A stretch of DNA of 64,000 nt from Microglena sp. YARC (taxonomy: Eukaryota > Chlorophyta > Chlorophyceae > Chlamydomonadales > Chlamydomonadaceae). This document shows, in pieces, positions 19,040 to 32,400 of the stretch; positions within the stretch are counted from its first letter, which is position 1, and every line of letters starts with the position of its first letter. Below the pieces are notes generated by a model, which made no database searches, was not told where the DNA came from, and was given only the letters and a program-made list of their open reading frames with translations. The translations under genes and the position numbers were made by a program. The DNA is taken from NCBI GenBank assembly GCA_022414725.1, contig JAJSRW010001615.1, positions 26,001 through 90,000 on the forward strand. Reading direction: 5' to 3'.

Positions 19040-19215
19040 AGACCCCAAGTTACGTGCCAGGCACTGCACATTACTTGCCAGGCACTGCACATTACGTGCC
19101 AGGCACTGCACGTTACGTGCCACGCACGTGCCAGGTACGTACGTGCCAGGCACTGCACGTTACGTGCACTGCACGCACTGCACATTACGTGCCAGGCACT
19201 GCACATTACTTGAAG
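19040..19215. repeat. 19-20-bp tandem repeat GTGCCAGGCACTGCACATTAC
   Basis: Nine or so units of ACGTGCCAGGCACTGCAC with variants. Each contains the inverted repeat GTGCCAGGCAC. A 2-copy block with GTAGTAC(A/C)CTG and CAAAATG follows (19247-19265, 19380-19402). Confidence 0.8.
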
Positions 19216-19549
19216 ACTCCCTCCTACGTTTTTCACATAACCCAAAATGGCAAAATGTAGTACACTGCTGCATACAACCGTGCGGATGTCTCCCTCTGCC
19301 TTCATGCCGTTCCCTATGCCAGTGCCATTGCATGACAACGCCGCACCCTGGAATCTGCCACCTTCCCTTCGCGGAACCCAAATTGCAAAATGTAGTACCC
19401 TGAACTGACTAGCACTAAATGTCAAGTCCTCCATCATCATGACCTGGCCCCAACACATTGTTGAGAGCAGGTCACAAAAAGCACTGTTTCCTTTTTTCCT
19501 TTTTGGGCTACACGCAGTAGCTTCTAGGCTGCTCCCTTTCACCATCCTT

Positions 19550-19825
19550 GTGGTGGGTGGGATGGGGTGTCGTTGGGTAGAATGGGATATGGTCTGGTTG
19601 GGTAGGATGGGGTGTGGGGTGGTGGTGGTGAGATGGGGTGTGGTTGGGTAGGATGGTGTGTGGTGTGGTGATGGTGGGATGGGTAGGGATTGTATGGGGT
19701 GGGATGCTAAAGCAGGTGGTGATGGGTGGTGATGGGTGGTGATGGGTGGTGATGGGTGGTGATGGGTGGTGATGGGTGGTGATGGGTGGTGATGGGTGGG
19801 ATGGGGTGGGTGGGGTGTGGTGGGC
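19550..19825. repeat. GGTGATGGGT and GGATGGGGTGTGG repeats
   Basis: Plus-strand G/T-rich simple repeats, ending in nine near-perfect GGTGATGGGT decamers at 19715-19800. Minus-strand frames are Pro/His-rich artefacts. Confidence 0.9.
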
Positions 19826-20642
19826 GCCAAACTAAAATCTAGTTAGTGCGCCTGGACGCTGACAGGGCGGGTATTCCAATTCAGCTGAAAGCTATGGGAT
19901 TGGCCAGGGGACTGGGGAATGGAGCTGGCCGGAAGCTGCCATGCGTAGTCAAAAAAAGAAACAGTGATAAAAATGCTTGATAACCCGGCCCTCCCCGTAA
20001 CCCAGAAACACCTATGATTATTTGAGTTGGGCTTGCCCCAGGGTTAATGAGCACGGACCGTAAAATCTGTCCTGTACTCGTTTTCCTGAAAATTGAAAAC
20101 ATATACGGTCCGTACTCACGGCACTCTTGCACAGTAAGTTAAATGATATAAAGTGGCATACATTTCTGCTGCCTTCGAATTTTCATCGACATGATTAGCA
20201 AACCGCTGAAAAGCACGGAATGCTCTTTACATGTTTCCAACTGGAACCAAGGCTAAATTAGCAAAAACAAAAAGCTGCCTGGCCAGTGAAGGATATGATA
20301 CTAAAAACCGTACCGTACTCAAACTGTACTCACTTCTAATACCCGTACCGTATCCGTACTCATACCCATATCCACACTCATCAACCCTGTCTAGTCTCTT
20401 CAGCCCAATTGGCTACATGTGGACTGTGACATGCATGCATGCTCTGGCACCCAAGTGTGCACACATATTGAGCCATACATGCGATGCAAATAAACTTCCA
20501 TGACCATGAGGCTTCACACATGAGACTTCACACATGCTGAGCCAAACATGTAATGCACATGAACTCGCATGACCATGAGACGGCTTGAAATATTATTGCA
20601 CTATGGACCCACGCATGGCCTCAAACTATCCAAACACAGGTA
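19826..20642. other. Unique intergenic or intronic stretch, nothing recognised
   Basis: Contains repeated ACGGTCCGTACTCA/CCGTACTCATACCC fragments (20045-20370) and two copies of CACACATG(A/C)(G/T)GA..GCCA(A/T)ACATG (20460-20560). No coding region or RNA recognised. Confidence 0.45.
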
Positions 20643-20790
20643 CGGAGCGGCATATCATATGATGACCAAAGGCGAGTATGATGTCATATGATGTCATAAC
20701 AATTGCATCATATGATATTGTATATAAAAGGTAACTTTAGCCTAGTCAGACTACTGGCATCATACGATATAATATTATATCGCTGTTCCC
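20643..20790 (+). mobile_element. MITE-A copy 3 (TA-flanked)
   Basis: Starts CGGAGCGGCATATCATATG and ends ATATCGCTGTTCCC. TA lies directly on each side, supporting a TA target duplication as in Tc1/mariner-derived MITEs. The internal AACTTTAGCCTAGTCAGAC landmark is present. Confidence 0.78.
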
Positions 20791-20796
20791 TAACAA

Positions 20797-20872
20797 ATAC
20801 ACACATACATACATACATACATACATACATACATACATACATACATACATACATACATACATACATACATAC
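20797..20872. repeat. (ACAT)n microsatellite
   Basis: About 19 ACAT tetranucleotides right after MITE-A copy 3, followed by CATGCACATGCATGCACC-type sequence. Confidence 0.95.
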
Positions 20873-21237
20873 ATGCACATGCATGCACCATGCACACATA
20901 CATGCACCATGAATACATGCACATACATTCACGCACATAAAATGCACCATGCTGTGCATGTGTAGTGAGTGGCTTGGTGTGAGGGTAGGTAGTGAGTGGT
21001 TCATGTGTTACACATGTGATGGGAATGTGTACTGGGAAGAGTGGCGCAGTAGTTTCTTCCCTACCCATGTGGCCATGTTTACACCCCCAGCAGACAGAGA
21101 GCAGCCCGAAGGCTGATAGGCCAGTAATCAAACCCAACGTGTCATTCCACACTGTTGGGGGGTCAACAGTGGCGTGTGAACGGAATCGGACGGGAGGTTT
21201 ATCGCCCCCCTAGGGCGGCCCGCCGTCCCCTTGAGTG

Positions 21238-21522
21238 TCAACTTCCTACTACCCTTGCGTGCGCACCTAGCTTCTTGATTGTTCGAAGTTGCTCCAGCTT
21301 GATTTCATTAGCTCCATATTGATCGCGCAGGGTGCCGAACCCTCGAGCGACCAATCTGGCCATCCTGATTTTCTTCCATGCATTTTGCCATCGGGCGACT
21401 ATTTCAGCACGCGGGGTGGGCTCTCCATTGATATGGGAGAAAGAGGAGTACGCAGCAAAGGGCGTCACGTACTTATCCTCCGCTTCCTGCCCACTTGTTT
21501 CTGGAGTGCCTTCTGGTGCCAT
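21238..21522 (-). CDS. Unidentified open frame, 94 codons
   Basis: It starts at a Met, is not repetitive and has balanced composition: MAPEGTPETSGQEAEDKYVT, then ...FSHINGEPTPRAEIVARWQN, then AWKKIRMARLVARGFGT. I do not recognise a family. It lies in a roughly 1.8-kb unique GC-moderate region unlike its repeat-rich neighbours. It could be an exon, a transposon gag-like fragment or chance. MAPE is not in a kinase context here. Confidence 0.3.
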   Translation of the reverse strand: MAPEGTPETSGQEAEDKYVTPFAAYSSFSHINGEPTPRAEIVARWQNAWKKIRMARLVARGFGTLRDQYGANEIKLEQLRTIKKLGAHARVVGS

Positions 21523-22990
21523 GTGACGAGTCTGGGGGGCGACAACCAGGCCACGCTAAGTGGAGCCGTTAGATTTGCGTATTTCCTGTCTTCCTTGTGC
21601 CCTTCTATTGTCAATTGGATAATGGTTTAAAGACCCTCCTGGCTGCTGTAGAGAGGGCTTGTCCTGGCCCAGCAATGGCCTGTCTACTACAATGCGATGG
21701 GATGATTTAGGTCTTTTAGGTCTTCGCTCGAAAGTCGGGAATGCGGCTAGCGGGACATACCGATAGCAGCAGGCTAGGATATCAAGCAAGTATGAAGAGG
21801 TGGCGAATGTTGACTTGCACAGTCTGTCAGGAGGTCATTTAGACGAAGGAATATTTTTGTGTACAAAGTACATGGTACAACGCCTACCTGGCAAGATGCA
21901 CTCAACATGTCACTCAACCGCCACCACTGGCGTCCCAGCTGGCGTCCTAGACCTCAGCGTCTCCTGTTTCACTGTTACTTCCCCACCTCTGTAAATCGCT
22001 GCATAATACGCAATAGTTTCAGACCTTGTTGTTCTGGTCCGAAGAGTCTATAGGTTAAGTTGAGATTAAATTCGCAAGGGTCGAGATTTTCGGTTACTAA
22101 CCGACGAGTGACTGGGCTGTCAGCTCATCAAAAAGCATAGGTAGACAGTCTGTGTAAAACGGATTGATGGGTGCAAACGTAAGAACTCACGTGTGGTTTC
22201 GTACGGAAGCTTACTTTGTCGCCCGTTCTTAGCTACTAGTCGGACAATGCAGCCTCGGGTTTCGCCTATTTCAACGGCGTCTGCTCCTAGCTAGATTCCT
22301 GTCCTAATTTACAGTTCCTTTTCGTTCCTAGGTATTCAGGTTGCGCAGGAAGAGGAAAAGTTATGGCGGGAATCCAGGGTGCGAGTTGCGATTAATTGCC
22401 TCCTATTGAGCTAGAAACAAATTAAGGACGAGGCTAGACGAGAGAAAGATTAAAAACGCAATCACCCAGGACCTTCAGCGCATCTTCAAAGGGAGCAATG
22501 GAAACCGATCGGCAAAACATGCATACATATTTGCCCCCGACGTTTGCAAGCTAGATCTGAGGTGTCAGTGGTCCAAGTCGGGAGCTAAAAAGCAGTTTCG
22601 CGCATCGCAGAAATGTCTGGAATCAAAGCTTACCATGAAATAAAAGGAATTGCAGTTTCCTTACAATGAGTTCCAAATTTGCGCACAAACAGATTTGAGA
22701 TTGATGACTATGTCAGTTCGAAACCAAATCGACAAGACAGACGAGATTCGGAAAGTCTCGGAATGTGTCGGAAAAGTGCTCGAAAAAGTGCTCTTGTTTA
22801 CACTAAAAGAGTGACGGTGAGGACTCAAAGCTTATAGTCTAGTGTAGTACTAGTCTCACAGCAGGGGGTACACAGCTTCCGCACAAGTCCAATGACATAG
22901 TTGATAGCGCAGATCAGCATCAAGCAACGCCAATACCGAGATCAAGAGCAAGATGGACAGCAATGACAACGCTGATGGAGGAGCATCGGC
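21523..22990. other. Unique stretch without assignable gene
   Basis: No minisatellite and few simple repeats. Short open frames on both strands (for example minus 21556-21789) show no recognisable motif. A decayed transposon or an undetected multi-exon gene is possible. Confidence 0.35.
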
Positions 22991-23437
22991 ATTACATTAC
23001 ATTACATTACATTACATTACATTACATTACATTACATTACATTACATTACATTACATGTTAAAGCCTACTTGACACCGCGAGGGTGTATGAGACTCAGTG
23101 CTTTAAACAAAAAGAAAAACACCCACAAAGCAAAAAACCCCAGTACATCAGGGGTGTGTCGAGGACAAACAAACCAAACTCCCAACCACCATTTTGGTGG
23201 CGTATGTATTAAACCCCCTAGAGCAGGACCCAGATCTCAACCACTTACAGTGGCGGAGGTAAGAAGCTAACAAATGAGAAGTCACAAGAAGAAAATAAGG
23301 GATAATAAATTACGGTGCCACTCAGCAGTCCAGGGCTTCCTGTCTTGTTTTTTACAAGTAGAAAGATAGTCGGCTAGGTTGCTCCAAAAAGTCTTAGTGC
23401 CATTTCCATTCATAAAGGTTCTGAATGTGAAATCGCA
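22991..23437 (-). mobile_element. 5'-truncated LINE copy (3' end of the element at 34851-38732)
   Basis: Reverse-complement of the LINE's last 400 bp. It has an (ATTAC)n tail of about 14 units (22991-23056), then the 3' UTR (AAGTAGACTTTAACATG in sense, CGAGGACAAACAAACC in reverse) and the end of the ORF including the stop. Identity ends at 23437, matching about 38326. Pentanucleotide tails of this kind are typical of non-LTR elements. No clear target duplication was found. Confidence 0.85.
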
Positions 23438-24129
23438 TGAGACATGCAAGCTGTTTTAAATAGTACGGTACAAAGATAGATTCATGTACAAAGGTTCTCT
23501 TACCACCTTAGAGTAGGTTTGTTGACAGTCAATTCTGTCAGCGGCTCTACATATGCTACTACGGCACCCTAGACATTTTATATTACAGCCGCAAACGGCA
23601 GTTGCTGGCATGGCCTGTCTATTTTGTATGGACCCCTAGAGCCTTGTTGGAGCTTGCCTCTACATGGATATTGCTCCCTTCTGTTGACAAGAGAGTCAGG
23701 AGGCGAGATAAGTGAGACGTTGGACGGTGTAGACAATTGGAACGTAGGTTACAGAGATTGAGAGTTCAAATAGGGGAACTCAGATATAAGGTTATAGACT
23801 TGGTTACGGTACTGTAGGGATACCGTTGCCTATACCCTGGACCTCTAGACGAAACCGGTAGCTACACTTAAGGTGTGTGGTGTCATCTAGATAAGGACGG
23901 GAGGACAAAGAGACAGTCAACAGCTAAACGCTAACACTCCACCCAAGACGAATCTGTCATAAAGTCCAAACACAACACAATTCTAACACAACCTGAGTTC
24001 TCATTAGCAATAGATACTTTACCAGAATTGTTCCCACATGGCGAACAAACCTAGTAAAGGTTCTATAGCTACGTTGAATACCCGGTTTACCATAAAATAT
24101 AACAAAAGGATAAGACTTGGAAAGAGTCA

Positions 24130-24161
<32 letters not shown>

Positions 24162-24940
24162 AGGTGGAAACAATATACTTATATACACATCCCAGTATAC
24201 GTGAGTATACTAGCACAGCACGTAAAAGAGGGAAACAGAGGTGTAGCCTGGGTGTAGCTAAGACGCAGACTGACTGCCCTGGGGTGTGTGTGTGTGGTGT
24301 GGGGGTCCGATGACTTCGACCATTTTAACATCGCACACCGGGAATAGATCATCCGCCGGGGTCCGACCGGAGTGCAGATTTCTCTCCATCACCGAGCCTG
24401 GCCATAGACATGGAGCTGTCTGAGAAGACATAATTAAAGTTGAGCTCACTAACGTCCGATTAAGGTGATGCAATATACGCACTGAGTGTGCTCCCTGTAA
24501 CAGAAAGTTTGACTAGCTCGCTATAGTAAAGTCATTCGCCCCAATCGCCCCATCACTCGCCCCTTTCTCCCCGTTACGCCCATCTACATCTTAATCCTCT
24601 CTCGTCTTATTAGCTCTCGAGCTCACAAGCAGCCCGAAACTAGTCAGCTTTCTAGCAGTTCGGAAATCTGCCCTGGCGGGCTCGGGTAGCTACCAGCTGC
24701 GAGCAGCGCAAAATAAAAGTAACGGTCCTAACTCGCATCGGTAAATAGCAGTTCGCCAGCCCTTGTCAGCACTCCGGGAGCGACAAAAATTCTGCAGTAC
24801 AGGGTGCAGTACATCAAAACTGAGACAGTACAGCTAGACGATCCCCCAGCCTCTCCCCCCCTTCCCCCCCCCTTAATAGTTGACCATGCATCCCAGCGAG
24901 CAGGAAGGGAGGAAACCCCACATACTCCTAGGCCTGACAG
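23438..24940. other. Unique stretch with C-run, no gene recognised
   Basis: Contains a C-run at 24131-24161 and otherwise unremarkable sequence. A first exon of the plus-strand PPCDC gene (ending in a G, before GSVAAIK) should lie upstream of 26319 but was not identified here. Confidence 0.4.
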
Positions 24941-25004
24941 GTGCGCACTTAGACTTACACTTACATTTACACTTACACACACACTTACACTTACACACAC
25001 ACAC

Positions 25005-25046
<42 letters not shown>

Positions 25047-25171
25047 ACACATGAACACACATGCTGACAGGCAAACACGCAGACACACATAGACATGCAC
25101 ATTTAAACGTGCACACAAACATGCACACATGCAGACTCTCACAGACATGCACACAGGCACACACAGGCATG

Positions 25172-25229
<58 letters not shown>

Positions 25230-26310
25230 CACACACACTACACATACACAGACATGCACACATGCAAACATGCACATGCACACATGTACACACACAGGCA
25301 TGCACATGCACACAAGCAAGCAGGCATACATGCACACATGCAAAGAGGCATACATGCACATGCAAACGTGCACACACACATATGTACACATGCAAACGTG
25401 CAAACTTACAGACATACACATATGCACATGTAAACATGCACACACGCACACATGTACACATGCACATGTACACATGCAAACATGCACACATGGATACACA
25501 AACGTGCCCACACACATGCACATGTACACACGCACACATGCAAACACGCACATGCACACATGCAAACACGCAGACATGCACACATGCACACACGCAGACA
25601 CGTACATACATACACATGTGAGTGTGCACACACGCACACATGCACACTTACAGACACAGACGTGCACACTTGCACATGTAAGTATGCAAGCATGTACGCA
25701 CCCACACGCATGCACACATGCAAACATGCAGGCAGTCATACATGCAGACACACAGGCATGCACACACGCAGACATGCACACATGCAAACATGCAGGCATG
25801 CACGCACATATACATGCACACATGCACATGCAGCCATGCACACATGCTGACATTTAGACATGCACACTTGCAAACACACAGACATGCAAACACGCATACA
25901 TGCACACATTCACACATGCGCACATGCACAGGCATGCGTACATGCACACACACAGACATGCACACATGCACACACACATGTATGCACACATGCACACACG
26001 CAGGCATGCATACATTCACACATGCACACATGCACATGTACTCTTGCACACATACACACACATGCATGCATACATTCACACAAGCACACATGCACTTGTG
26101 CAGGCATGCACACAGGCTCACATGCATAAACGCACACAAGTGCATATGCACCCCCCACTCATCCATCCACCCCCCATTTGCAGTGATCTGGACCCCCCCC
26201 CCCCCCCCCCCCCCACCACCACCACCACCACACACACACACGCACACATATACACGCACACATTAACAAACACACACATTCTCCACCCTCCCACCCACCC
26301 TCCCACCCCA
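24941..26310. repeat. CA-rich simple-sequence tract (CACACATGCA units)
   Basis: ACTTACAC repeats, then (CA)n, then about 1 kb of ACATGCACACATGCAAACATGC-like variants, then a C-run at 26195-26213, (ACC)n and CACACA. Pyrimidine-containing and directly upstream of the PPCDC exon A acceptor. Frames in it are Met/His/Thr/Cys artefacts. Confidence 0.92.
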
Positions 26311-26318
26311 ATGATCAG

Positions 26319-26467
26319 GTAGTGTAGCAGCCATCAAGACCCCCCTCATAGTTCACGAGCTTCAAAAGCTTGGTGTGGTGAAGATCGTCGCAACCAACAG
26401 CGCCAAGCACTTTTTGGGCGAGCAGCTGCAAAACCAGATCCCCCCTAGTGCTCGTCCTATTTTGGGG
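26319..26467 (+). CDS. PPCDC exon A: FMN-binding N-terminal region
   Basis: 149 nt after ATCAG and before GTAGGT. Two bases complete a Gly codon, then SVAAIKTPLIVHELQKLG, VVKIVATNSAKHFLGEQL, and QNQIPPSARPILG. This matches the GSVAA..K...V..L..T..A.HF region of PPCDC and related flavoproteins. The donor phase (0) fits exon B. Three degenerate copies of its 3' half with donor lie downstream (26520-27190). Confidence 0.85.
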
Positions 26468-27480
26468 GTAGGTGGGTAGGGGGTGGGGGGTGGGGTGGGT
26501 TAGGGTTGGGGCACACATGAGAAATGTTGCAACCAACAGTGCCAAACACGTTTTGAGCGAGCAACTGCAAAACCAGATCCCCCCCTAGTGCTCGTCCTAT
26601 TTTGGGGGTATGTGGATGGGGGTGGGGTTGTGGGGTGGGTGGGTGGGAGTCAGGTTGTGGGGTGGGTTGTGGTTGGGGTGGAGTTGTAGGGTGGGGTGGT
26701 GTGGGTTAGGGATGGGGGGGGGGGTATGAAATGTTGCAACCAGCAGTGCCAAACACGTTGTTGTGTATGCCGAAGTACCATGCAAAATTAAAAATATGTG
26801 TCTAACCAACGTTTTTAGATTTTAATTAACTTTTTATAAGTTTTCGAAGATAAGTTAATTCAAATCCCATGAACTAACTTTTTACCTTTAACTAAGCAAG
26901 ACTAACGCCATGAACTAACTGCCGGAGTACACCAAAGTTGTTGTGATCTGGGGTTGGGGTCGTGGGGTTGGGGTGTGGGGTGGGTGGTGTGGATTTGGGG
27001 TTGTGGGGTGGGTGGTGTCGGGTTGTGGGGTGTGGGGTGGGTGGTGTGGATTTGGGGTTGTGGGGTGGGTGGTGTCGGGTTGTGGGGTGTGGGGTGGGTG
27101 GTGTGGGGGTTTCAAACAGCGCCAAACACTTGTTTCGTGAGCAGCTTTACAACCAGATCCCCACTGTTTGTTAGTCCTATTTTGCAGGTAAGTGGCCGGG
27201 GCTGGGGGTGGGGGTGTGAATGGTTTTGGGTATGTTTGGGTGTGTGGATGGGTGTGGGTAAGTGTGTAGGTATGGGAGTGTGCGTGTGTGTGTGTGTGGG
27301 GGGGGGAGTGTGTGTGTAGGTATATGATTGCGTGTGTGGGAGGGTGTGGGAGTGTGCATGTATGCACGTGTCTGTGTGGGCAAGGTGGCGTGTGTATGGT
27401 GTGTGTGTGGGGTGGGGCATGTGTGGGTGTGTGTGTGTGGTTCTGTGTCGTTAGGGTGTGGTCAGGGTGGAGTTGTGGGG
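26468..27480 (+). repeat. G/T-rich tract with copies of the PPCDC exon A donor edge
   Basis: Copies at 26524-26606 (near-identical, ends GGGGGTATGTGG), 26736-26762 (short) and 27108-27188 (diverged, ends TTTTGCAG|GTAAGTGG) match exon A from VATNSAKHF onward. They are embedded in GGGGTGTGGGGTGGGTGGTG repeats. 26763-26925 holds AT-rich unique sequence, and 26926 begins another copy start. All are downstream of exon A. Confidence 0.8.
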
Positions 27481-27860
27481 TGACGGTGCAAGTGTATGCA
27501 AGTGTGTGGGCAGGGTGGGGGGTGGGGTGGGGGGTGGGGGCATGTGTGGGTGGGTGGGTGTGGGTATGTATGTCCCCCCCCCCCCCCCCCCCATCCCCTC
27601 CTCCCCCCTCCGACCCCTCCACCCCCTTCACCCCCTCCACCCCCTCCACCCCCTCCATCCCTCCACCCCCCACCCCACCCACCCCCCACCCCCACCCCCC
27701 CCCTCCACCCCTCCATCCTCTACCCACAATCGAACCGCCCCTCGCGCTCACAAACACACTCTTCCACTATACAAACTGGACAAAGCACGAGTAACCCATC
27801 CCCACCCCCCAGACCCACCCCCAGCCTTACCCCCACCCACACTGCACCACCACATGCACA
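27481..27860. repeat. G-rich then C-rich low-complexity transition
   Basis: GTGGGG repeats to 27570, then a C-run (27577-27592) and CCACCCCCTCCACCCC repeats. This marks the switch from the donor-side G/T-rich to the acceptor-side C-rich part of the intron between exons A and B. Confidence 0.8.
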
Positions 27861-29397
27861 TGACAAGGACACGTGGTGCAAGTGGCTGGAGGTGGGAGTG
27901 CCCCCACCCCACCCCCACTGCGCCACCACCACCATGACTACCACCATCACCCCCACCACCGCCGCCACCACCATCGCCACCACCTTTACCGCCACCACAT
28001 GCATAGGATGCAGACGAGTGGCGCAAATGACAGGCTGTCAGAAACGAGGTTTTACACGTAGAGTTTGTCCACCCCACTCCTACCACCACCACGACTAGTA
28101 CCATCACTACCGCCTCCTTGTCCACGACCACATGCACTGGAAGAGGATGAGTAGCGCAAATGGCAGGTGGTTGGAGAGGAGGTTGTTCACATAGAGTTTG
28201 TCCACCCCACCCCTACCACCACCACGACTAGTACCATCACTACCGCCTCCTTGTCCACGACCACATGCACTGGAAGAGGATGAGTTGCGCAAATGGCAGG
28301 TGGTTGGAGAGGAGGTTGTTCACATAGAGTTTGTCCACCCCACCCCTACCACCACCACGACTAGTACCATCACTACCGCCTCCTTGTCCACGACCACATG
28401 CACTGGAAGAGGATGAGTAGCGCAAATGGCAGGTGGTTGGAGAGGAGGTTGTTCACATAGAGTTTGTCCACCCACCCCTACCACCACACGACTAGTACCA
28501 TCACTACCGCCTCCTTGTCCACGACCACATGCACTGGAAGAGGATGAGTAGCGCAAATGGCAGGTGGTTGGAGAGGAGGTTGTTCACACAGAGTTTGTCC
28601 CCCCCCCCCCTCCCCCCCTCCCTCCTCCATCTCCCCCTCCTCTCCCCCTCCTCCCCACCATCTTCCCCCTCCTCCTCCTCCTCCTCCCCACCATCCTCCT
28701 CCCTCCTCCGCCCGGCCTTGTGCTCATAAACCATAAACCCTGAATCATAGAACCCTACACCCTACAAACTAAACCCTACACCCATACAAACAGGACGAGG
28801 ACGAGTGGCGCACCCTCCTCCTCCCCCCCCCACCCCCCACCCTCTACCCTCTCCACCCCTCTACCCTCTCCCCCACCTCCCCACCTCCTCCCCCCTCCTT
28901 CCTTCCCCCCACCCCTCCCCCAACCCACTCCCTCTGCACCACCACATGCACACAGGACGAGGACGAGTGGCTTAAGTGGCAGGCGGTGGGAGAGGAGCTT
29001 CCCCTCTTCCCTCTTCCCCGTCCTCCCCCTCCTTCCCCTCCTCCACCAAACACCCCATACCCCTTAGCCCCCCTCCCCCCCCTCTCTCCCATCTCCTCTC
29101 CTCCTCCTCCTTCCCCTCTCCACCAACTCCCCCCCCCCCCCCTCCCCCTCCTCCCACTCCACCATCCTCCCTCCTCCTCCCCCCAACACCCCATATCCTG
29201 TAGCCCCCCCCCCCCCCCCTCCTCCCTCCTCCCTCTCCCCCCCCCCCCCCCAACACACCCATACCCCTCCCCATCCCTTTTCTCCTCTCCCATCTCCTCT
29301 CCTCCTCCCCCCCCCTCTCTCCACCATATTCCTCCTCCTCCCCTCCTCCTCTCCCCAATCCCACCCATACCCCCCTCTTCACCCCCAATAACCCATA

Positions 29398-29429
<32 letters not shown>

Positions 29430-32400
29430 CTCCCCCCCCTCCTCCCCCCCCCTCAGGGTTCATAAACCCTAAACCATACAAACAGGACGAGGACGAGTGC
29501 GCAAGTGGCAGGTGGTGGGAGAGGCGGTTGTTCATATGGAGTTGTGCCCCCCACCATTACCCCCCCCCCCCCCCCCCCTCCACTGCACCACACCACCACC
29601 ACCACCACCATCACGCACCACCATGACTACCATCATCACCACCACCATAGGACGAAGACGAGTGGCGCAAGTGGCAGGTGGTGGGAGACAAGGTTGTTCA
29701 CATAGAGTTGTGCCCCTCCCCCCCCACCCCCCCCCCCCCCACCACCACCACCACTGCACCATCACCATCAGAACTACTACCACCACCACCACCACCGTCA
29801 CCACTACCATCACCACCACCACGACTAACCCCCAGACCCGCCCCACCCCTACCCCAAAGCCCAGGCCCGCCTCCACCCCTACCCAACCCCCACTGCACCA
29901 CCACCACCACGACTACCACCATCACCGCCACTACCGTCACCACCACCTTTCCCACCACAACATGCACACAAGACGAGTATGAGTTGCCCAAGTGGCAGGC
30001 GGTGGGTGAGGAGGTTGCTTACATAGAGTTGTGTCTCCCCCACCCTTACCCCAACCCCCACTTCACCACCCCACAACTACCACCACGACCGCCACCACCA
30101 CCGCCACTACAATCGCCACCGCCACCTTTTACCACAACCACAACCTTTACCACCACCAAATGCACAAAGTGAGGATAAGAGGCGCAAGTGGCAGGCGGTG
30201 GGAGAGGAGCTCCCCTCCTCCCCACAACCCCACAACCCCGCATCTCCCTACCCACCATCATCCCCTCCTGTCCTTCCCTCTCTCCTTCCCCCCCCCCCCC
30301 CCCCCTCCCCTCCTCCCCCACAACCCCTCAACCCCCGATCTTCCCTCCCCCCATACCAACAGGACGAGGACGAGCGGCACAAGCGGCAGTTGGTGGGATA
30401 TAAGGTTGTTCACATATAGTTGTGTCCCCACACCCTTACCCCAACCCCACTGCACCACCACCACGCGACTACCACCATCACCACCACCACCACCGCCGCC
30501 ACCACCACCACCACTACCACCACCACCACCCACCTTTACTACCACACATGCACACAGACAAGGACTAGTGGCGCAAGTGGCATGCGGTGGGAGAGGAGGT
30601 TGTTCATGTAGAGTTGACCTGCCCCCTCTCCTCCCCCCCCTCTACCCTCTCCATTCTCTCCACCACCTCCACCCCTCATCCCCATCCTTCACCCTCCTCC
30701 ATTCCAACCTCCCAACCCCCTCTACCCCCTCCTCCCCCCTCCCCTCTCCTCCCTCCCCCCCCCCCCCCCCCTCCCCTCTACCCTCTCCATTCTCTCCACC
30801 ACCTCCATCCCTCATCCCCATCCTTCACCCTCCTCCACTCCAACCTCCCAACCCCCTCCTCCCCTACCCTCTCCTCCCTCCCCCCCCCCATCTACCCTCG
30901 TCCACCCCTCCTCCCCTCCTCCCCTTCCCCAACCCCTACCCCAACTCCCAAACCCGCCCCCGCCCCACCCCCACTGCATCACCACATGCACACAAGATGA
31001 AGACAAGTAGAGGAAGTGGCAGGGATGGGAGAGAGGGAGGAGGGGGGAGCTCCTCTCCCCCCCCTCCCCCCCTCCCCCCCAACACCCAAATCCCCTACCC
31101 ACCATCTCCCCCCCAACACCCACCTCCCTCTCCTCCTCCCCCCCCCCTTTACCCCCATCTCCCCCCCACACCCACCTCCCTCTCCTCCTCCCCCCCCTTA
31201 CCCACCATCTCCCCCACACCCACCTCCCTCTCCTCCTCCCCCCCCTTACCCACCATCTCCCCCCCACACCCACCTCCCTCTCCTCCTCCCCCCCCCCTTA
31301 CCCACATCTCCCCCACACCCACCTCCCTCTCCTCCTCCCCCCCCCTTACCCACCATCTCCCCCCCACCCCACCTCCCTCTCCTCCTCCCCCCCCCCTTAC
31401 CCACCATCTCCCCCCCCACACCCACCTCCCTCTCCTCCCCCCCCCCCCCCCCCCCACCTTCCCCCTTCGTCCCCCTCCTACCTCTCCCCCTCCTCCCCCT
31501 CCTCCCCCCAACACCCCCTATCCCCCTATTCCCCCCTCCTCTCCCCCCTCCCTCTCCTCCTCCCCCTCTCCACCATCTTCCCCCTCCTCCCCTCCTCCTC
31601 CTCCCACACCATATTCCCCCTCCTCCCCCCCCCCCCCCCCCCCCAGCGCTCATAAACCCTAATCCCATACGAACAGGACGAGGATGAGTGGCGCAAGTGG
31701 CAATTGGTGGGAGACAATGCTGTTCATATAGAGTTGCGCAGCCCCCTCTCCTCCCCCCCCCCCCCCCTCCCCCTCTCTACCCTCTCAATTCACTCCAACC
31801 CCTCCTCCCTCCTCCCCCCCAACCCCCTTCTCCCCCTCCACCCCAACCCTTCCCAACCCCCAGATCCTCCCTCCCCCACTGCATCACCACATGCACACAT
31901 GACGAGGACGAGTGGCGCAAGTGGCAGGCGGTGGGAGACGAGGTTGTTCACATAGACTTGCGCAGCCCCCCTCTCCTTCCTCCCCCCCCCCCCCCCCCCC
32001 TCCCTCCACCCCCTCCACCCTCCTCCACCCCACCCCTTCTTACCCTTCCTCCTCCATCCCCCAACCCCCCACCCCTACCCAACCGCAACCCCAAGAGCCA
32101 CCCCCTCCCCCACCCCACTCCCACTGCACCACCACATGCACACAGGACAAAGACGAGTGGCGCAAGTGGAAGTGGCTCCCTCTCCCTCCCCCCTCCTCCC
32201 CATCCTTCCTCTCCTCCCTCCCAACCCCTCATCTCCCCCTCTCCCCCCCTCCTCTCCCTCCCCCCCCAACCCCCCAACCCCCAACCCCCCATCTCCTCTA
32301 CCCCCATGCACAGGGCGAGGACGAGTGGCGCAAGTGGCAGGCGGTGGGAGACGAAGTTGCCCATATATATTTTTGCCCCCCCCCCCCCCCCCACACACAC

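Noticed and set aside
21238..21522. Kinase APE exon (frame begins MAPEG)
   Set aside because: It is upstream of the Gly-loop exon in transcription order and nothing else in it resembles a kinase.
24991..26322. Cys/Val/His/Met/Thr frames of 180-240 codons
   Set aside because: Simple CACATGCA repeats, open on both strands.
30031..31662. 543-codon Pro/Thr/Ser-rich open frame
   Set aside because: Composition of a C/T-rich intron; it contains exon B edge copies in several frames and no domain of its own.
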